Part shown: positions 30,014 through 39,994 of the stretch, one piece after another
Position numbering within the stretch: position 1 is the stretch's first letter
How the letters are laid out: every line of letters starts with the position of its first letter
NCBI GenBank assembly: GCA_947478465.1
Contig: CANJWH010000009.1
Coordinates: 1 to 64,000, forward strand
Source: Bacteroidota bacterium
Lineage (GTDB): Bacteria > Bacteroidota > Bacteroidia > SXHM01
Direction: 5' to 3'
DNA length: 64,000 nt
Program-made: the position numbers and the translations under genes
Notes under the pieces: generated by a model
Told to the model about the DNA's origin: nothing
Databases searched by the model: none
The model's input: only the letters and a program-made list of their open reading frames with translations

Positions 30014-31089
30014 TGAGCGATTTTAAAAAGACTATTTTAATTACTGGCGGAGCAGGTTTTATCGGTTCGCATGTAGTGCGTTTGTTTGTGAATAAATATC
30101 CTGATTACAGGATTGTAAATCTAGATAAGCTAACATATGCAGGTAATCTCGAAAATCTTAAAGATATTGAGCAAAAGCCAAATTATTTTTTTGAGAAAGG
30201 TGATATTCTTGACTCTGCTTTTCTGCAAAAAATATTTGAACAATATAATTTCGATGGAGTAATTCATCTTGCTGCAGAAAGCCATGTTGATCGTTCAATA
30301 TCAAATCCTATTGAGTTTGTTGTAACGAATGTTATCGGAACAGTAACGCTTCTTAATGCTGCTAAACATCACTGGAAAACTTCGTTGGATAATACAGCAC
30401 AAGGAAAACTTTTTTATCACGTAAGTACTGATGAGGTTTATGGAAGTTTAGGTGCAGAAGGTCTTTTTACTGAAAAAACTAATTATGATCCACATAGCCC
30501 TTATTCTGCCTCAAAAGCCAGCAGCGACCATTTTGTAAGAGCTTATCACGATACTTTTGGTTTACCCGTTGTAATTTCAAATTGTTCTAACAATTATGGT
30601 TCGCATCATTTCCCGGAAAAGTTAATACCGCTTGCAATAAACAATATCAAAAACAGCAAACGTGTTCCTGTTTATGGAAAAGGTGAGAATGTTCGTGATT
30701 GGCTATATGTAGAAGATCACGCTTCGGCAATCGATGCAATTTTTCATAAAGGGGAAATAGGAGAGACTTATAATATCGGTGGAAATAATGAGTGGAAAAA
30801 CATTGATTTAATTCGATTACTTTGTCAGATAATGGATAATAAGCTTGGTCGAGAAAAGGGCGAATCTGAAAAGTTGATAACATTTGTAAAAGACCGCGCA
30901 GGTCATGATTTACGTTATGCTATTGACTCGACAAAACTTCAAACTAAATTAGGATGGAATCCCTCTGTAAAACCAGAGCAAGGTTTAAAGAAAACTGTTG
31001 ACTGGTATCTTGCCAATGAAGAATGGTTGAATCATGTTACTTCAGGAGCATATCAGAAATACTACGAATCGCAATATGTTACCCGCTAA
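30013..31089 (+). CDS. rfbB: dTDP-glucose 4,6-dehydratase
   Basis: GGAGFIGSHVVRLFV, LDKLTYAGNLENL, AAESHVDRSI, SPYSASKASSDH. Confidence 0.92.
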   Translation: MSDFKKTILITGGAGFIGSHVVRLFVNKYPDYRIVNLDKLTYAGNLENLKDIEQKPNYFFEKGDILDSAFLQKIFEQYNFDGVIHLAAESHVDRSISNPIEFVVTNVIGTVTLLNAAKHHWKTSLDNTAQGKLFYHVSTDEVYGSLGAEGLFTEKTNYDPHSPYSASKASSDHFVRAYHDTFGLPVVISNCSNNYGSHHFPEKLIPLAINNIKNSKRVPVYGKGENVRDWLYVEDHASAIDAIFHKGEIGETYNIGGNNEWKNIDLIRLLCQIMDNKLGREKGESEKLITFVKDRAGHDLRYAIDSTKLQTKLGWNPSVKPEQGLKKTVDWYLANEEWLNHVTSGAYQKYYESQYVTR

Positions 31090-31092
31090 GAA

Positions 31093-32091
31093 ATGTACGA
31101 GCAAAAATTTCATTCAGAAGACATAAGCAATAAATCGTTTCTTGTAACAGGGGGCGCAGGTTTTATAGGTTCAAACATCGTTGAATATTTATTGAAACAT
31201 GGCGCTGGTAAAGTGCGTGTTTTAGACAATATGAGTGAAGGTCTTCATGAAAATGTAGATATGTTTCTTACTCATCCCAACTACGAATTTGTTACTGGAA
31301 GTATCACTGATTTTAAAATATGTCTAAAAAATTGTGAAGGCATTGATTATGTTTTGCATCAGGCAGCTCTGGGATCAGTTCCTCGTTCTATCAAAAATCC
31401 GGTTGCTACCAATGAAGCTAACGTTACTGGTTTTTTAAACATGCTTACTGCAGCTAAGGATTTAGGGGTTAAACGTTTTGTATACGCTAGTTCATCTTCT
31501 GTATATGGCGATAGTCCAGACTTGCCGAAGAAAGAAGAGAAAATCGGCAAGCCACTTTCTCCCTATGCAGTTTCAAAAGTTGTAGATGAGTTATATGCAG
31601 ATGTTTTTTCTCGCACGTACAAGATGGAAGTTATTGGCTTGCGTTACTTCAATATTTTTGGTCCAAGACAAAAACCAGACGGACCTTATGCTGCAGCTAT
31701 CCCTTTGTTTATGGATGCTTTACTTAACAATAGAAGTCCTTTCATTAATGGTGATGGTGAGCAGACACGAGATTTTACTTTTGTGGAAAATGCAGTCCAG
31801 GCAAATATCAGGGCTCTTTTTACAAAGGTTGATGGCGCAACCGGACATGTTTACAATGTGGCAGTAGCAGAAAGGATTTCAATTAATTTGCTTTTCAATA
31901 CATTAAAAAAGCTAACAGGGTCTGAAATCAATCCTACTTATCGTGAAGAGCGGGAAGGTGATATTCGCAACTCGCTTGCAGACATTAGCAAGGCACAGAA
32001 ATATTTAGAGTATGAGCCAACAACAAAAGTTGAAAAAGGCTTGGAAATAACACTTAACTGGTTTGAAACAAGAAAACCTGAACAGGTTTAA
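31093..32091 (+). CDS. NAD-dependent epimerase, WbpP/TviC-like UDP-GlcNAc C4-epimerase
   Basis: VTGGAGFIGSNIVEYLLKHG, HQAALGSVPRSIKNP, GLRYFNIFGPRQKPDGPYAAAIP. Confidence 0.87.
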   Translation: MYEQKFHSEDISNKSFLVTGGAGFIGSNIVEYLLKHGAGKVRVLDNMSEGLHENVDMFLTHPNYEFVTGSITDFKICLKNCEGIDYVLHQAALGSVPRSIKNPVATNEANVTGFLNMLTAAKDLGVKRFVYASSSSVYGDSPDLPKKEEKIGKPLSPYAVSKVVDELYADVFSRTYKMEVIGLRYFNIFGPRQKPDGPYAAAIPLFMDALLNNRSPFINGDGEQTRDFTFVENAVQANIRALFTKVDGATGHVYNVAVAERISINLLFNTLKKLTGSEINPTYREEREGDIRNSLADISKAQKYLEYEPTTKVEKGLEITLNWFETRKPEQV

Positions 32092-32099
32092 TCCTTCTC

Positions 32100-32852
32100 A
32101 TGTCATTCTTTTCAGGGTTATTCAATAGGAAAAAGTTAACATCTTCTCCTGCTGACCTTTCTGTTTTAAAAACAGATATGCACTCGCATTTTATTCCAGG
32201 TATTGATGATGGTGCTCAGACGATGGATGATTCCATCAGACTTATCAGAGGTATGAAAGAGTTGGGTTACCAAAAAATAGTAACCACACCGCATACTATG
32301 AGTGATTATTATAGAAATACACCGGAGATAATTCTTGGAGGATTGGAGAAAGTGCGTGAGGAACTGAAGAAAAATAATATCACTATTCAGTTAGAAGCAG
32401 CTAGCGAATATTATGTGGATTTTGAATTTGGTGAACGATTGAAGAGGGGAGAAGTACTTACATTTTCAGGCAAATATATTTTGATTGAAGTTTCATTTCT
32501 CAATCCACCAGACAATCTTGAATCAACTCTATTTAATCTGAATATTGCAGGTTACAAACCTATTCTTGCACACCCTGAGCGTTACCCCTATTGGCATGGA
32601 AACTTTGAAAAATACCAACGCATTAAAGATATGGGTGCTTTGCTGCAATTAAATGTTCTCTCACTCACACAATATTATTCTGAAGGTGTTCAGAAAACAG
32701 CAGAAAAACTAGTGGATGCCGGTATGATTGATTTGTTAGGAACAGATATGCATCACGATAAACATCTCGAAACTATTCGCTCGCGAGCTCTTTATGAACC
32801 TTATCTTCACAAACTTATTGAATCGGGTAAGTTGTTGAATAGTTCGCTTTAA
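32100..32852 (+). CDS. PHP-family tyrosine-protein phosphatase (CpsB/YwqE-like)
   Basis: DMHSHFIPGIDDGAQTMDDSIRLIRGM, KIVTTPHTM, LAHPERYPYW, LLGTDMHH. Confidence 0.9.
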   Translation: MSFFSGLFNRKKLTSSPADLSVLKTDMHSHFIPGIDDGAQTMDDSIRLIRGMKELGYQKIVTTPHTMSDYYRNTPEIILGGLEKVREELKKNNITIQLEAASEYYVDFEFGERLKRGEVLTFSGKYILIEVSFLNPPDNLESTLFNLNIAGYKPILAHPERYPYWHGNFEKYQRIKDMGALLQLNVLSLTQYYSEGVQKTAEKLVDAGMIDLLGTDMHHDKHLETIRSRALYEPYLHKLIESGKLLNSSL

Positions 32853-32855
32853 GAG

Positions 32856-33446
32856 TTATAATTTCCTTTCAGGATTTTCCGACAAGAAACTCTCCCATCC
32901 TGAATAGTTTTTTTTTCTGCCTACTTTTTTTGTGGGATTTGTATTTGGAAGGCTTTTGGGTATTGCGATTCGAGTCTGAAAATAATGACAAACAGCTGCA
33001 GCCAAACCATCAGTGGCATCAAGAGGACCTGAAAATGATTTCTGCTTTAAAATAGTGCAAAGCATTGCAGCCACTTGTTCTTTTGAAGCGTTTCCGTTTC
33101 CGGTAATACTTTGCTTGATTTTGCGTGGCGAATATTCGGTTACCTCAATGCTTTTATTCAGGGCAGCTGCAATTGCAGTTCCCTGTGCTCGGCCAAGTTT
33201 GAGCATACTCTGTACATTTTTACCGAAAAAAGGGGCTTCAATTGCCATTTCTGCGGGTTTGTACTCATTGATAATAGCAGAGGTTCTTTCAAAAATTTTT
33301 TTCAGCCGGTCGTGGTGCTCTTCAAACTTGTCTAATTTTAATACGCCCATAGCCAGCAATTCAGGTTCATTGCCTTTTATATGGATAATTCCATAGCCCA
33401 TTATAATTGTTCCGGGGTCAATACCGAGAATAATACGTTGGTTCAT
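32856..33446 (-). CDS. ruvC: Crossover junction endodeoxyribonuclease RuvC
   Basis: ILGIDPGTIIMGYGII, AIEAPFFGKNVQSMLKLGRAQG, DATDGLAAAVCH. Confidence 0.93.
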   Translation of the reverse strand: MNQRIILGIDPGTIIMGYGIIHIKGNEPELLAMGVLKLDKFEEHHDRLKKIFERTSAIINEYKPAEMAIEAPFFGKNVQSMLKLGRAQGTAIAAALNKSIEVTEYSPRKIKQSITGNGNASKEQVAAMLCTILKQKSFSGPLDATDGLAAAVCHYFQTRIAIPKSLPNTNPTKKVGRKKNYSGWESFLSENPERKL

Positions 33447-33472
33447 GCCGCCAAATTAGGCATAAATTTCAT

Positions 33473-33505
33473 CTTTCATTTCTTGTTGAAAACATGAAAT
33501 GAAAG
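33473..33505. other. Inverted repeat CTTTCATTTC-N13-GAAATGAAAG in divergent intergenic region
   Basis: Perfect 10-bp arms between ruvC (-) and the T9SS cargo gene (+). Confidence 0.6.
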
Positions 33506-33531
33506 TTCAGTTTGTAGTATTAAATAATTTC

Positions 33532-33539
33532 TACTTTTG
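33532..33539 (+). promoter_or_regulatory. Bacteroidota -7 like element TACTTTTG, with TTTG 17 nt upstream
   Basis: TAnnTTTG match with TTTG at 33511-33514; spacing slightly short of the usual ~19-21. Confidence 0.5.
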
Positions 33540-33567
33540 ACCACATTATTAACCAAAAAAAATAAAA

Positions 33568-34446
33568 ATGAAAAAACTTTTTACACTTATATTTTCAGGT
33601 ATTGTTATTAATTATTCAGCAAGTGCGCAAGCCTTGCCAAATCCGGGTTTTGAGAATTGGACAGCAGGTTCTGGTTATGATAATCCTAATAACTGGAGCA
33701 CCTTAAATGCATCAACTTCTTTTCTTGGAATAATTACCGTTTCAAAATCAACGGACGCTCATAGCGGAACCTATTCTTTGCGTGGCGAAACAAAATTTAT
33801 CGGAGCACCTTTTAATCAGGCTGCACCGGCACTTGTTACAACTGGAACAATTAATACTAACACTCAATTAATTGAAGGTGGTATTGCATATTCACTTCGT
33901 CCCGATAGCGTTGCAGGTTGGATGAAATATGCACCTGTTAATACAGATACTGGCTATATTGAAGTTTTGTTGATGAATGCTAATGCAACAGATACAGTTG
34001 CTCGAGCAAAATTTGACCAACCTGTAGCTGCGTCAGAGTGGTTTCGTTTTTCTGCGCCTTTTGTATATCAATCCTCAGATCCTGTAGAGTTGTCAAGAGT
34101 TATTTTATTGCCAAGTTCAGGATATTCACCTGTAGTAGGAAGTGTGGTGCAATTTGATGATTTAGAATTTGTTTTCACAACTGGTATACACGAAAATAAT
34201 TCTAAATATGCTTTTAGCGTTTATCCAAATCCTGCAAATGAAGAGTTGTTTATAAAGAACCCACTTACAGAGACAGCAAAAATGCAGGTATATGATGTAA
34301 CCGGAAAAAAGGTTAATGAACTTAATATCGGTCTTAATACTACAAGAATCAATATTTCAACTTACTCATCTGGAGTTTATCTTTATACGTTTACTGACAA
34401 TAATTCAGAAATTTTACACACGGGTAAATTTGCTGTAACCCGCTAA
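33568..34446 (+). CDS. Secreted protein with T9SS type A C-terminal sorting domain
   Basis: Signal peptide; LPNPGFENWTAGSGYDNPNNW N-terminus; C-terminal FSVYPNPANEELFIK...YSSGVYLYTF. Confidence 0.85.
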   Translation: MKKLFTLIFSGIVINYSASAQALPNPGFENWTAGSGYDNPNNWSTLNASTSFLGIITVSKSTDAHSGTYSLRGETKFIGAPFNQAAPALVTTGTINTNTQLIEGGIAYSLRPDSVAGWMKYAPVNTDTGYIEVLLMNANATDTVARAKFDQPVAASEWFRFSAPFVYQSSDPVELSRVILLPSSGYSPVVGSVVQFDDLEFVFTTGIHENNSKYAFSVYPNPANEELFIKNPLTETAKMQVYDVTGKKVNELNIGLNTTRINISTYSSGVYLYTFTDNNSEILHTGKFAVTR

Positions 34447-34459
34447 ACGGACTAAATGG

Positions 34460-34490
34460 AAACCCGTCTCGCCTAAAGCAAGACGGGTTT
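34460..34490 (+). terminator. Rho-independent terminator
   Basis: AAACCCGTCT...AGACGGGTTT stem followed by CTTTTTTATT. Confidence 0.88.
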
Positions 34491-34516
34491 CTTTTTTATT
34501 AACTTAAACCTGAAAA

Positions 34517-37006
34517 ATGAATCTAAAACATTTCATTTCCTCTTGCTTTTTTATTTTTATTCTTAGTGCTGTTTCATATTCACAAACGGGAATATTAAAA
34601 GGAACAGTCACAAACGGAAAATCTAAAGAAACTATAATTGGCGCAAGCGTTGTTTTACAAGGTAATCCATCCGTTGGAACTATTACTGATTTTAATGGAA
34701 ACTATGAACTCAAACTTCCAATTGGTAAGCAAAGTGTAATTTTTACTTTCACAGGATTGCAGAGTGATACACTTACATTAACCATAAAAGAAGGACAGGT
34801 AACTACCTTTAGTGTTGAGATGGATGATGCTGCTCAGGAACTTGGTTTAACGGTTGTTTCTGCCGGAAAATTTGAACAAAATTATGGAGAAGTAACTGTT
34901 TCAATGGAAGTTATAAAACCCAATTTGGTAGAAAATAAAAATACTAAAAGTATACAGACTGCGCTGGAACAAGCGCCCGGATTAGTTATTCTTGATAGTG
35001 AGCCCCAAATACGAGGTGGCAGTGGTTTTAATTTTGGGGTTGGAACCCGAGTTGGGGTTTATGTTGACGATCTTCCTATTTCAATTGGAGATGTTGGTAA
35101 ACCTGAATGGAGTTTTATTCCGGTCGAAAACCTTGAGCAGATTGAAGTAATCAAAGGTGCATCATCAGTGCTTTATGGCTCTTCTGCCCTTAACGGAATT
35201 ATTAATATTCGAACAGCATACCCTAAGAGTCAGCCTGTAACTAATGTGAATGTTTTTTCAGGAGTGTACAGCACACCTGCTACAAAAGAAGCAAAATGGT
35301 GGAATGGTGTTGCTAATTTTTCTGGCATGAATTTTTTTCATTCTCGTAAAATTGGTCAACTTGATTTTGTATTTGGCGGAAATGCTTTGTACGACCATAA
35401 CTATATTGGTCCTCCGATTATAAAAACAGCCAAAGATTCATCTTTTCAGAATTATTCAATTTCTGAGAAGGATGTGCAGGATAGAAAAGCTCGCATAAAT
35501 TTCAATTTACGTTATCGTTTCAAAAAAGTTGAAGGTTTAGCTGTAGGAGTAAATGGGAATTTTATGCTTTCACATACTAATTTTTCGTTGGTATGGGATT
35601 CAATAGGTTCTGGAATTTATAGCGCATTTCCTGCAACAATGACGGTTCAAGATATGTTCCTGTTTTACATTGATCCGTATATAACCTACTATAGCCCTAA
35701 GGGTTACCGTCATAGTTTAAGAACACGAATTAATCACACTGCAAATCATAACGGAAACAACCAAAGTAATATCAGTACTGTATTCTTTGGTGACTACCAA
35801 TTTCAACGCGCATGGCAATCATTAGACGGCTTGACAATGACAGCAGGAATTACAGGTAGCTATGTTGACTCCTGGTCACAATTGTATATTGCAAATGCAA
35901 ATTCAAATGGTTTGAATAATTCAAAAAATGCAGCCGGCTATATGCAATTAGATAAAAAATTCTGGAAGGATGTGGTGAATTTTTCGGGGGGAGTGAGATA
36001 CGAATTCTTTCAGATTAATGAACAGGAGTTTGTAACAAAACCTGTTCTTAGGGGTGGTTTAAGCCTAAAAGCAGCTAAGGAAACATACTTCAGAACTTCG
36101 TATGGTCAAGGCTATCGTTTTCCAACTATTGCAGAAAAATACATTCAAACAAGTGCTGGAGGACTAGGGGTGTTTCCAAACCAAACTTTAAAACCCGAAA
36201 CAAGTTGGAATTTTGAAATGGGTATCAAACAGGGTTTTAAAATTGGTAAATTCTTTGGTTACCTTGATCTGGCCGGCTTTTGGCAGGAATATCAGAATGC
36301 AATGGAATATGTTTTTGCTCAATGGAAGCCAACCCCTGGACTATCAAGTTATGGCTTTAGATTTATGAATACTGCAGATATTCAGGTTCGTGGTATAGAT
36401 ATTTCCATTATAGGTCGAGGGCAGTTTACAAAGCACTTTGGTATGAATGTATTAGCAGGATATACTTATACAACACCAAAAAATCTTCAACCGGATTTTG
36501 TTTTTGGAACCGATAGTGTTGATACAGATTTTTCAACAAGTGGAGTTCAGGGAAGGGATCTCACCTTTAAAAATACAAGTATAGATACTACAAACATTTT
36601 AAAATATCGTTTTAAACACATTGCAAAAATTGATGTAGAGTTTTTCTATAAGAAATTTACAATCGGTTACAGTTGTCGTTATTATAGTTATATGAAAAAT
36701 CTGGATCGCAATTTTTATGCATTAGACCAAACTGCCTTAGGCACAGGTTTAGCTCATTATCGTGGTGATGATTATCAACCATCTTATTATGATCCTGCTA
36801 CAGGAAAAGTAGTTCCCGATAAAATTGTTATTGGTGATAATAAACACGGAAATATTGTAATGGATATTCGTCTGAGTTACCAGATTTCTCCTAGCCATAA
36901 AATAGCGCTTATCAGTAGCAATTTCCTGAATAGAGAATACTCGTTGCGCCCTTTAAAAATTGAAGCTCCGCGTTCTATTTCAATTCAATATACGCTGAAA
37001 GTATAG
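34517..37006 (+). CDS. TonB-dependent outer-membrane receptor with carboxypeptidase-regulatory-like N-terminal domain
   Basis: GTVTNGKSKETIIGASVVLQG, plug domain PQIRGGSGFNFGVGTRVGVYVDDLPI, IEVIKGASSVLYGSSALNGIINI. Confidence 0.92.
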   Translation: MNLKHFISSCFFIFILSAVSYSQTGILKGTVTNGKSKETIIGASVVLQGNPSVGTITDFNGNYELKLPIGKQSVIFTFTGLQSDTLTLTIKEGQVTTFSVEMDDAAQELGLTVVSAGKFEQNYGEVTVSMEVIKPNLVENKNTKSIQTALEQAPGLVILDSEPQIRGGSGFNFGVGTRVGVYVDDLPISIGDVGKPEWSFIPVENLEQIEVIKGASSVLYGSSALNGIINIRTAYPKSQPVTNVNVFSGVYSTPATKEAKWWNGVANFSGMNFFHSRKIGQLDFVFGGNALYDHNYIGPPIIKTAKDSSFQNYSISEKDVQDRKARINFNLRYRFKKVEGLAVGVNGNFMLSHTNFSLVWDSIGSGIYSAFPATMTVQDMFLFYIDPYITYYSPKGYRHSLRTRINHTANHNGNNQSNISTVFFGDYQFQRAWQSLDGLTMTAGITGSYVDSWSQLYIANANSNGLNNSKNAAGYMQLDKKFWKDVVNFSGGVRYEFFQINEQEFVTKPVLRGGLSLKAAKETYFRTSYGQGYRFPTIAEKYIQTSAGGLGVFPNQTLKPETSWNFEMGIKQGFKIGKFFGYLDLAGFWQEYQNAMEYVFAQWKPTPGLSSYGFRFMNTADIQVRGIDISIIGRGQFTKHFGMNVLAGYTYTTPKNLQPDFVFGTDSVDTDFSTSGVQGRDLTFKNTSIDTTNILKYRFKHIAKIDVEFFYKKFTIGYSCRYYSYMKNLDRNFYALDQTALGTGLAHYRGDDYQPSYYDPATGKVVPDKIVIGDNKHGNIVMDIRLSYQISPSHKIALISSNFLNREYSLRPLKIEAPRSISIQYTLKV

Positions 37007-37010
37007 CGGA

Positions 37011-37442
37011 ATGAGAATATTTAGAAATAGTTTATTCGTTTCAGGATTATTGCTTTCCCTTTTTCTAACGCAATGCAATAATATTCGGGAAGGAAATCCT
37101 TTAAATCCTAATGGTGATAGCGAACTCGCCTTGCTCATGCGCATGATGAACGATTCTACTGCATCCATAAAAGAATATGTTAAACAAGGAAAGCTTCCAG
37201 AAAAATTTCCTGAGGCTTTTTTGAAAATACATACAGCTAAGCCTACAGATCCGACAGTGAAAACTGAAGAGTTTGAAGCCTTTGCCAACAACTATATTGA
37301 CGGCTTGAGGCAGTTATATCAATCGTCACCAAATGAATTGAAAGCAAATTATAACAGTCTTGTTCAGCGTTGTATTAATTGTCATCAATCATCCTGCCCT
37401 GGCCCTATAAAGACAATTAAAAAACTAAAGATTGAAAATTAA
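37011..37442 (+). CDS. Small lipoprotein with single CxxCH heme-type motif
   Basis: Lipobox-like LFLTQC; C-terminal RCINCHQSSCPGPIKTIKKLKI. Confidence 0.65.
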   Translation: MRIFRNSLFVSGLLLSLFLTQCNNIREGNPLNPNGDSELALLMRMMNDSTASIKEYVKQGKLPEKFPEAFLKIHTAKPTDPTVKTEEFEAFANNYIDGLRQLYQSSPNELKANYNSLVQRCINCHQSSCPGPIKTIKKLKIEN

Positions 37443-37534
37443 TAATTGATATTGCTCAGTATTTACAACTCTGGCGGCAAACAGGCGGCTTTTTTTTCTT
37501 TCTTTGTAACCTCAATTTTTACAATTAGTTAACA

Positions 37535-37963
37535 TTGAAAAAAGCCCATCTCGTTTCCCGTTCCGAAATACAAATCCGCTTCAGCGATACCGATGCGCTT
37601 GGCATTGTCTGGCACGGCAACTATATCAAATATTTTGAAGACGGTCGTGAGGCTTTTTCGGCAGAACACGGATTGAATTATCTTACCATGTATAACGAAG
37701 GTTTTGCAACACCAATTGTTAAAACTCTTTGTGAACACAAAAAGCCATTAAAATACAGTGATGTAGCAGTTATTGAAACTGAGTTTGTGGATAATCCTGC
37801 TGCTAAAATTCATTTTCGCTACAAAATATTCTGCAAGTCTGATGGTGCGTTATCTGCTACCGGAGAAACGATACAAGTTTTTTTAGATAAAAAAGGCAAT
37901 CTTTTTCTCAATCATCCACCTTTTTTTGAAAGCTGGAAAAAGAAAATCGGTCTTATAAAATGA
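37535..37963 (+). CDS. Acyl-CoA thioesterase, 4-hydroxybenzoyl-CoA thioesterase-like hotdog fold
   Basis: IRFSDTDALGIVWHGNYIKYFEDGREAF. The start codon at 37535 is TTG or lies nearby. Confidence 0.85.
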   Translation: MKKAHLVSRSEIQIRFSDTDALGIVWHGNYIKYFEDGREAFSAEHGLNYLTMYNEGFATPIVKTLCEHKKPLKYSDVAVIETEFVDNPAAKIHFRYKIFCKSDGALSATGETIQVFLDKKGNLFLNHPPFFESWKKKIGLIK

Positions 37964-39114
37964 AAACTGTTTTCGCTGCTCACGGAAACATAATTACGTC
38001 ATTAGGCTTTACTGCTGCTGAAAACTTTGCAGCTATGGAGCAGAGCAGAAGCGGCATACAGAAATTCAGTAATTCCAATTTTTTACCATTTCCTTTTTTT
38101 GCATCTCTTGTTGATGATGGAAAGCTGAATGATAAATGCTCAGATTTCCGAAATAGTAAAAATTATACCCGTCTTGAAAAAATGTTTATTCTGTCCATTT
38201 CTGATGTGGTAGAAAAATCAGGGCTGGATATAAAAAATGCAAATACACTTTTGATTATTTCAACCACCAAGGGTAATATCAATTTGCTTGAAGAAGAAAA
38301 TTATGGAGGTTTTTCTGAGAAACGTTTGTTGCTTTCTGAAATGGCGAATGAAATTGCGCATTATTTTGGAATGAAAAACTTGCCACTGGTGTTAAGTAAT
38401 GCCTGTATTTCAGGTGTTCTTGCCATTATTACCGCACAGCGTTTAATTAGTTCGGGACAGTATGAAAACATCATTGTTTCGGGTGGTGATTTGGTTTCTG
38501 AATTTACTTTATCGGGTTTTAACTCCTTCAAAGCTCTTAGCGATGAGCCTTGCAAACCTTATGATGCAGAACGAAAAGGAATAACATTAGGCGAAGGTTG
38601 CGGTACCCTGTTGCTTACATCCAATGAAAAACTGCTTAATGGAAATGAAAAAAAAATAGTTGTTGCAGGAGGTTCTGTCAGCAACGATGCTAATCATATC
38701 TCCGGCCCATCGCGCACAGGTGAAGAATTAGCTTTAGCTGTTAATAATGCACTAAAAGAAGCAAATTGTGAAAATGAGATTGATTTTATTTCTGCTCATG
38801 GAACTGCAACTGCTTTTAATGATGAAATGGAATCGAAAGCCTTTAATTTTTCCGGTTTACAGGACGTTTCACTCAACAGTATGAAGGGTTTTTTCGGTCA
38901 TACCTTAGGTGCAGCAGGAGTTATTGAATCTGTAGTAACTTTGGAGACAATGAAGCAAAACGTATTGTTGCCTTCATTGGGTTATAAGAATTTGGGTGTT
39001 CCTATGCCATTGAATATTATCAAACAAAGAGAAACTAAACAAATTAACACTAGTTTAAAAACAGCATCAGGCTTTGGTGGGTGCAATGCTGCTGTTGTTT
39101 TTAAAGCACTATGA
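37960..39114 (+). CDS. Beta-ketoacyl-ACP synthase
   Basis: LSNACISG (active-site Cys), SAHGTATAFND, GFFGHTLGAAG. Confidence 0.88.
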   Translation: MKTVFAAHGNIITSLGFTAAENFAAMEQSRSGIQKFSNSNFLPFPFFASLVDDGKLNDKCSDFRNSKNYTRLEKMFILSISDVVEKSGLDIKNANTLLIISTTKGNINLLEEENYGGFSEKRLLLSEMANEIAHYFGMKNLPLVLSNACISGVLAIITAQRLISSGQYENIIVSGGDLVSEFTLSGFNSFKALSDEPCKPYDAERKGITLGEGCGTLLLTSNEKLLNGNEKKIVVAGGSVSNDANHISGPSRTGEELALAVNNALKEANCENEIDFISAHGTATAFNDEMESKAFNFSGLQDVSLNSMKGFFGHTLGAAGVIESVVTLETMKQNVLLPSLGYKNLGVPMPLNIIKQRETKQINTSLKTASGFGGCNAAVVFKAL

Positions 39115-39722
39115 GCATACAAATCACATCTGCCTGCTTAATCAGAAATAATCACATTCAGTTGAATGGTGAAACGATGATTGAAAAGGAAAAGCATCTT
39201 CCGTTCAATGAATTTATTAAAGGCGCTTACGAATTGAATGCCTCGCCCAATTTGAAATTTTTCAAAATGGATAATTTGTGCAAACTCGCTTTTATCACTT
39301 CTGAATTTTTACTCAAAAACAAAAAAATTTCAGAACAATATGGAGCAGAAAATGTTTCTCTTTTGTTTGCAAATACATCATCATCATTGGATACCGATAT
39401 AAATTATTATAATACAGTGAAAGACTTTGCTAGTCCATCACTGTTTGTTTATACGCTTCCCAATATAATGTTGGGCGAAATCAGTATCCGCAACAAATTT
39501 AAAGGCGAGAATGCTTTTTTTGTTTTTGAGCAATTTCAAGCAGATTTTTTGTGTAATTATGCGACTCAATTAATAAAAGAGAAAAAAGCAAAAGTAGTTA
39601 TTATTGGTTGGGTTGAATTGCTGAAAGAAAATTATGAATCTTTCCTTTGCCTGACAGAAGAAAATGGTAACGGAGCAGAACTGACGAATGAGAATTTAAA
39701 TGAACTTTATAACGGAAAATAA
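39111..39722 (+). CDS. Short ketosynthase-like (N-terminal domain / chain-length-factor-like) protein
   Basis: KS N-domain-like segments (SLLFANTSSSLDTDINYY, SLFVYTLPNIMLGEISIRNKFKGENAFFVFEQF); no C-terminal KS half; ATGA overlap with upstream KS. Confidence 0.65.
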   Translation: MSIQITSACLIRNNHIQLNGETMIEKEKHLPFNEFIKGAYELNASPNLKFFKMDNLCKLAFITSEFLLKNKKISEQYGAENVSLLFANTSSSLDTDINYYNTVKDFASPSLFVYTLPNIMLGEISIRNKFKGENAFFVFEQFQADFLCNYATQLIKEKKAKVVIIGWVELLKENYESFLCLTEENGNGAELTNENLNELYNGK

Positions 39723-39730
39723 ATAAGAAT

Positions 39731-39988
39731 ATGGATGCATTAATAGCTAAACTAAAGACACAGATTATTGAACAATTAAATCTTGAAGGTGTTTCACCTG
39801 AAGATATCAGTCCTGATGATTCACTTTTTGGTGAAGGTTTGGGTTTAGATTCTATTGATGCGCTTGAATTGATTGTGCTGCTTGAAAAAAACTATGGACT
39901 TAAAATTGAAAACCCTGCTGAAGGGAAAAAGATTTTTTACACTATCCGCAGCATTGCCGAATACATTACAGCAAACGGAAAAGCTTAA
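39731..39988 (+). CDS. Acyl carrier protein
   Basis: LFGEGLGLDSIDALELIVLLEKNYGL phosphopantetheine-attachment motif (DSI). Confidence 0.93.
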   Translation: MDALIAKLKTQIIEQLNLEGVSPEDISPDDSLFGEGLGLDSIDALELIVLLEKNYGLKIENPAEGKKIFYTIRSIAEYITANGKA

Positions 39989-39994
39989 GACTGA

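Noticed and set aside
37443-37534. Possible terminator around GGCGGCAAACAGGCGGCTTTTTTTT
   Set aside because: The GC blocks are direct, not inverted, repeats; no stem forms.
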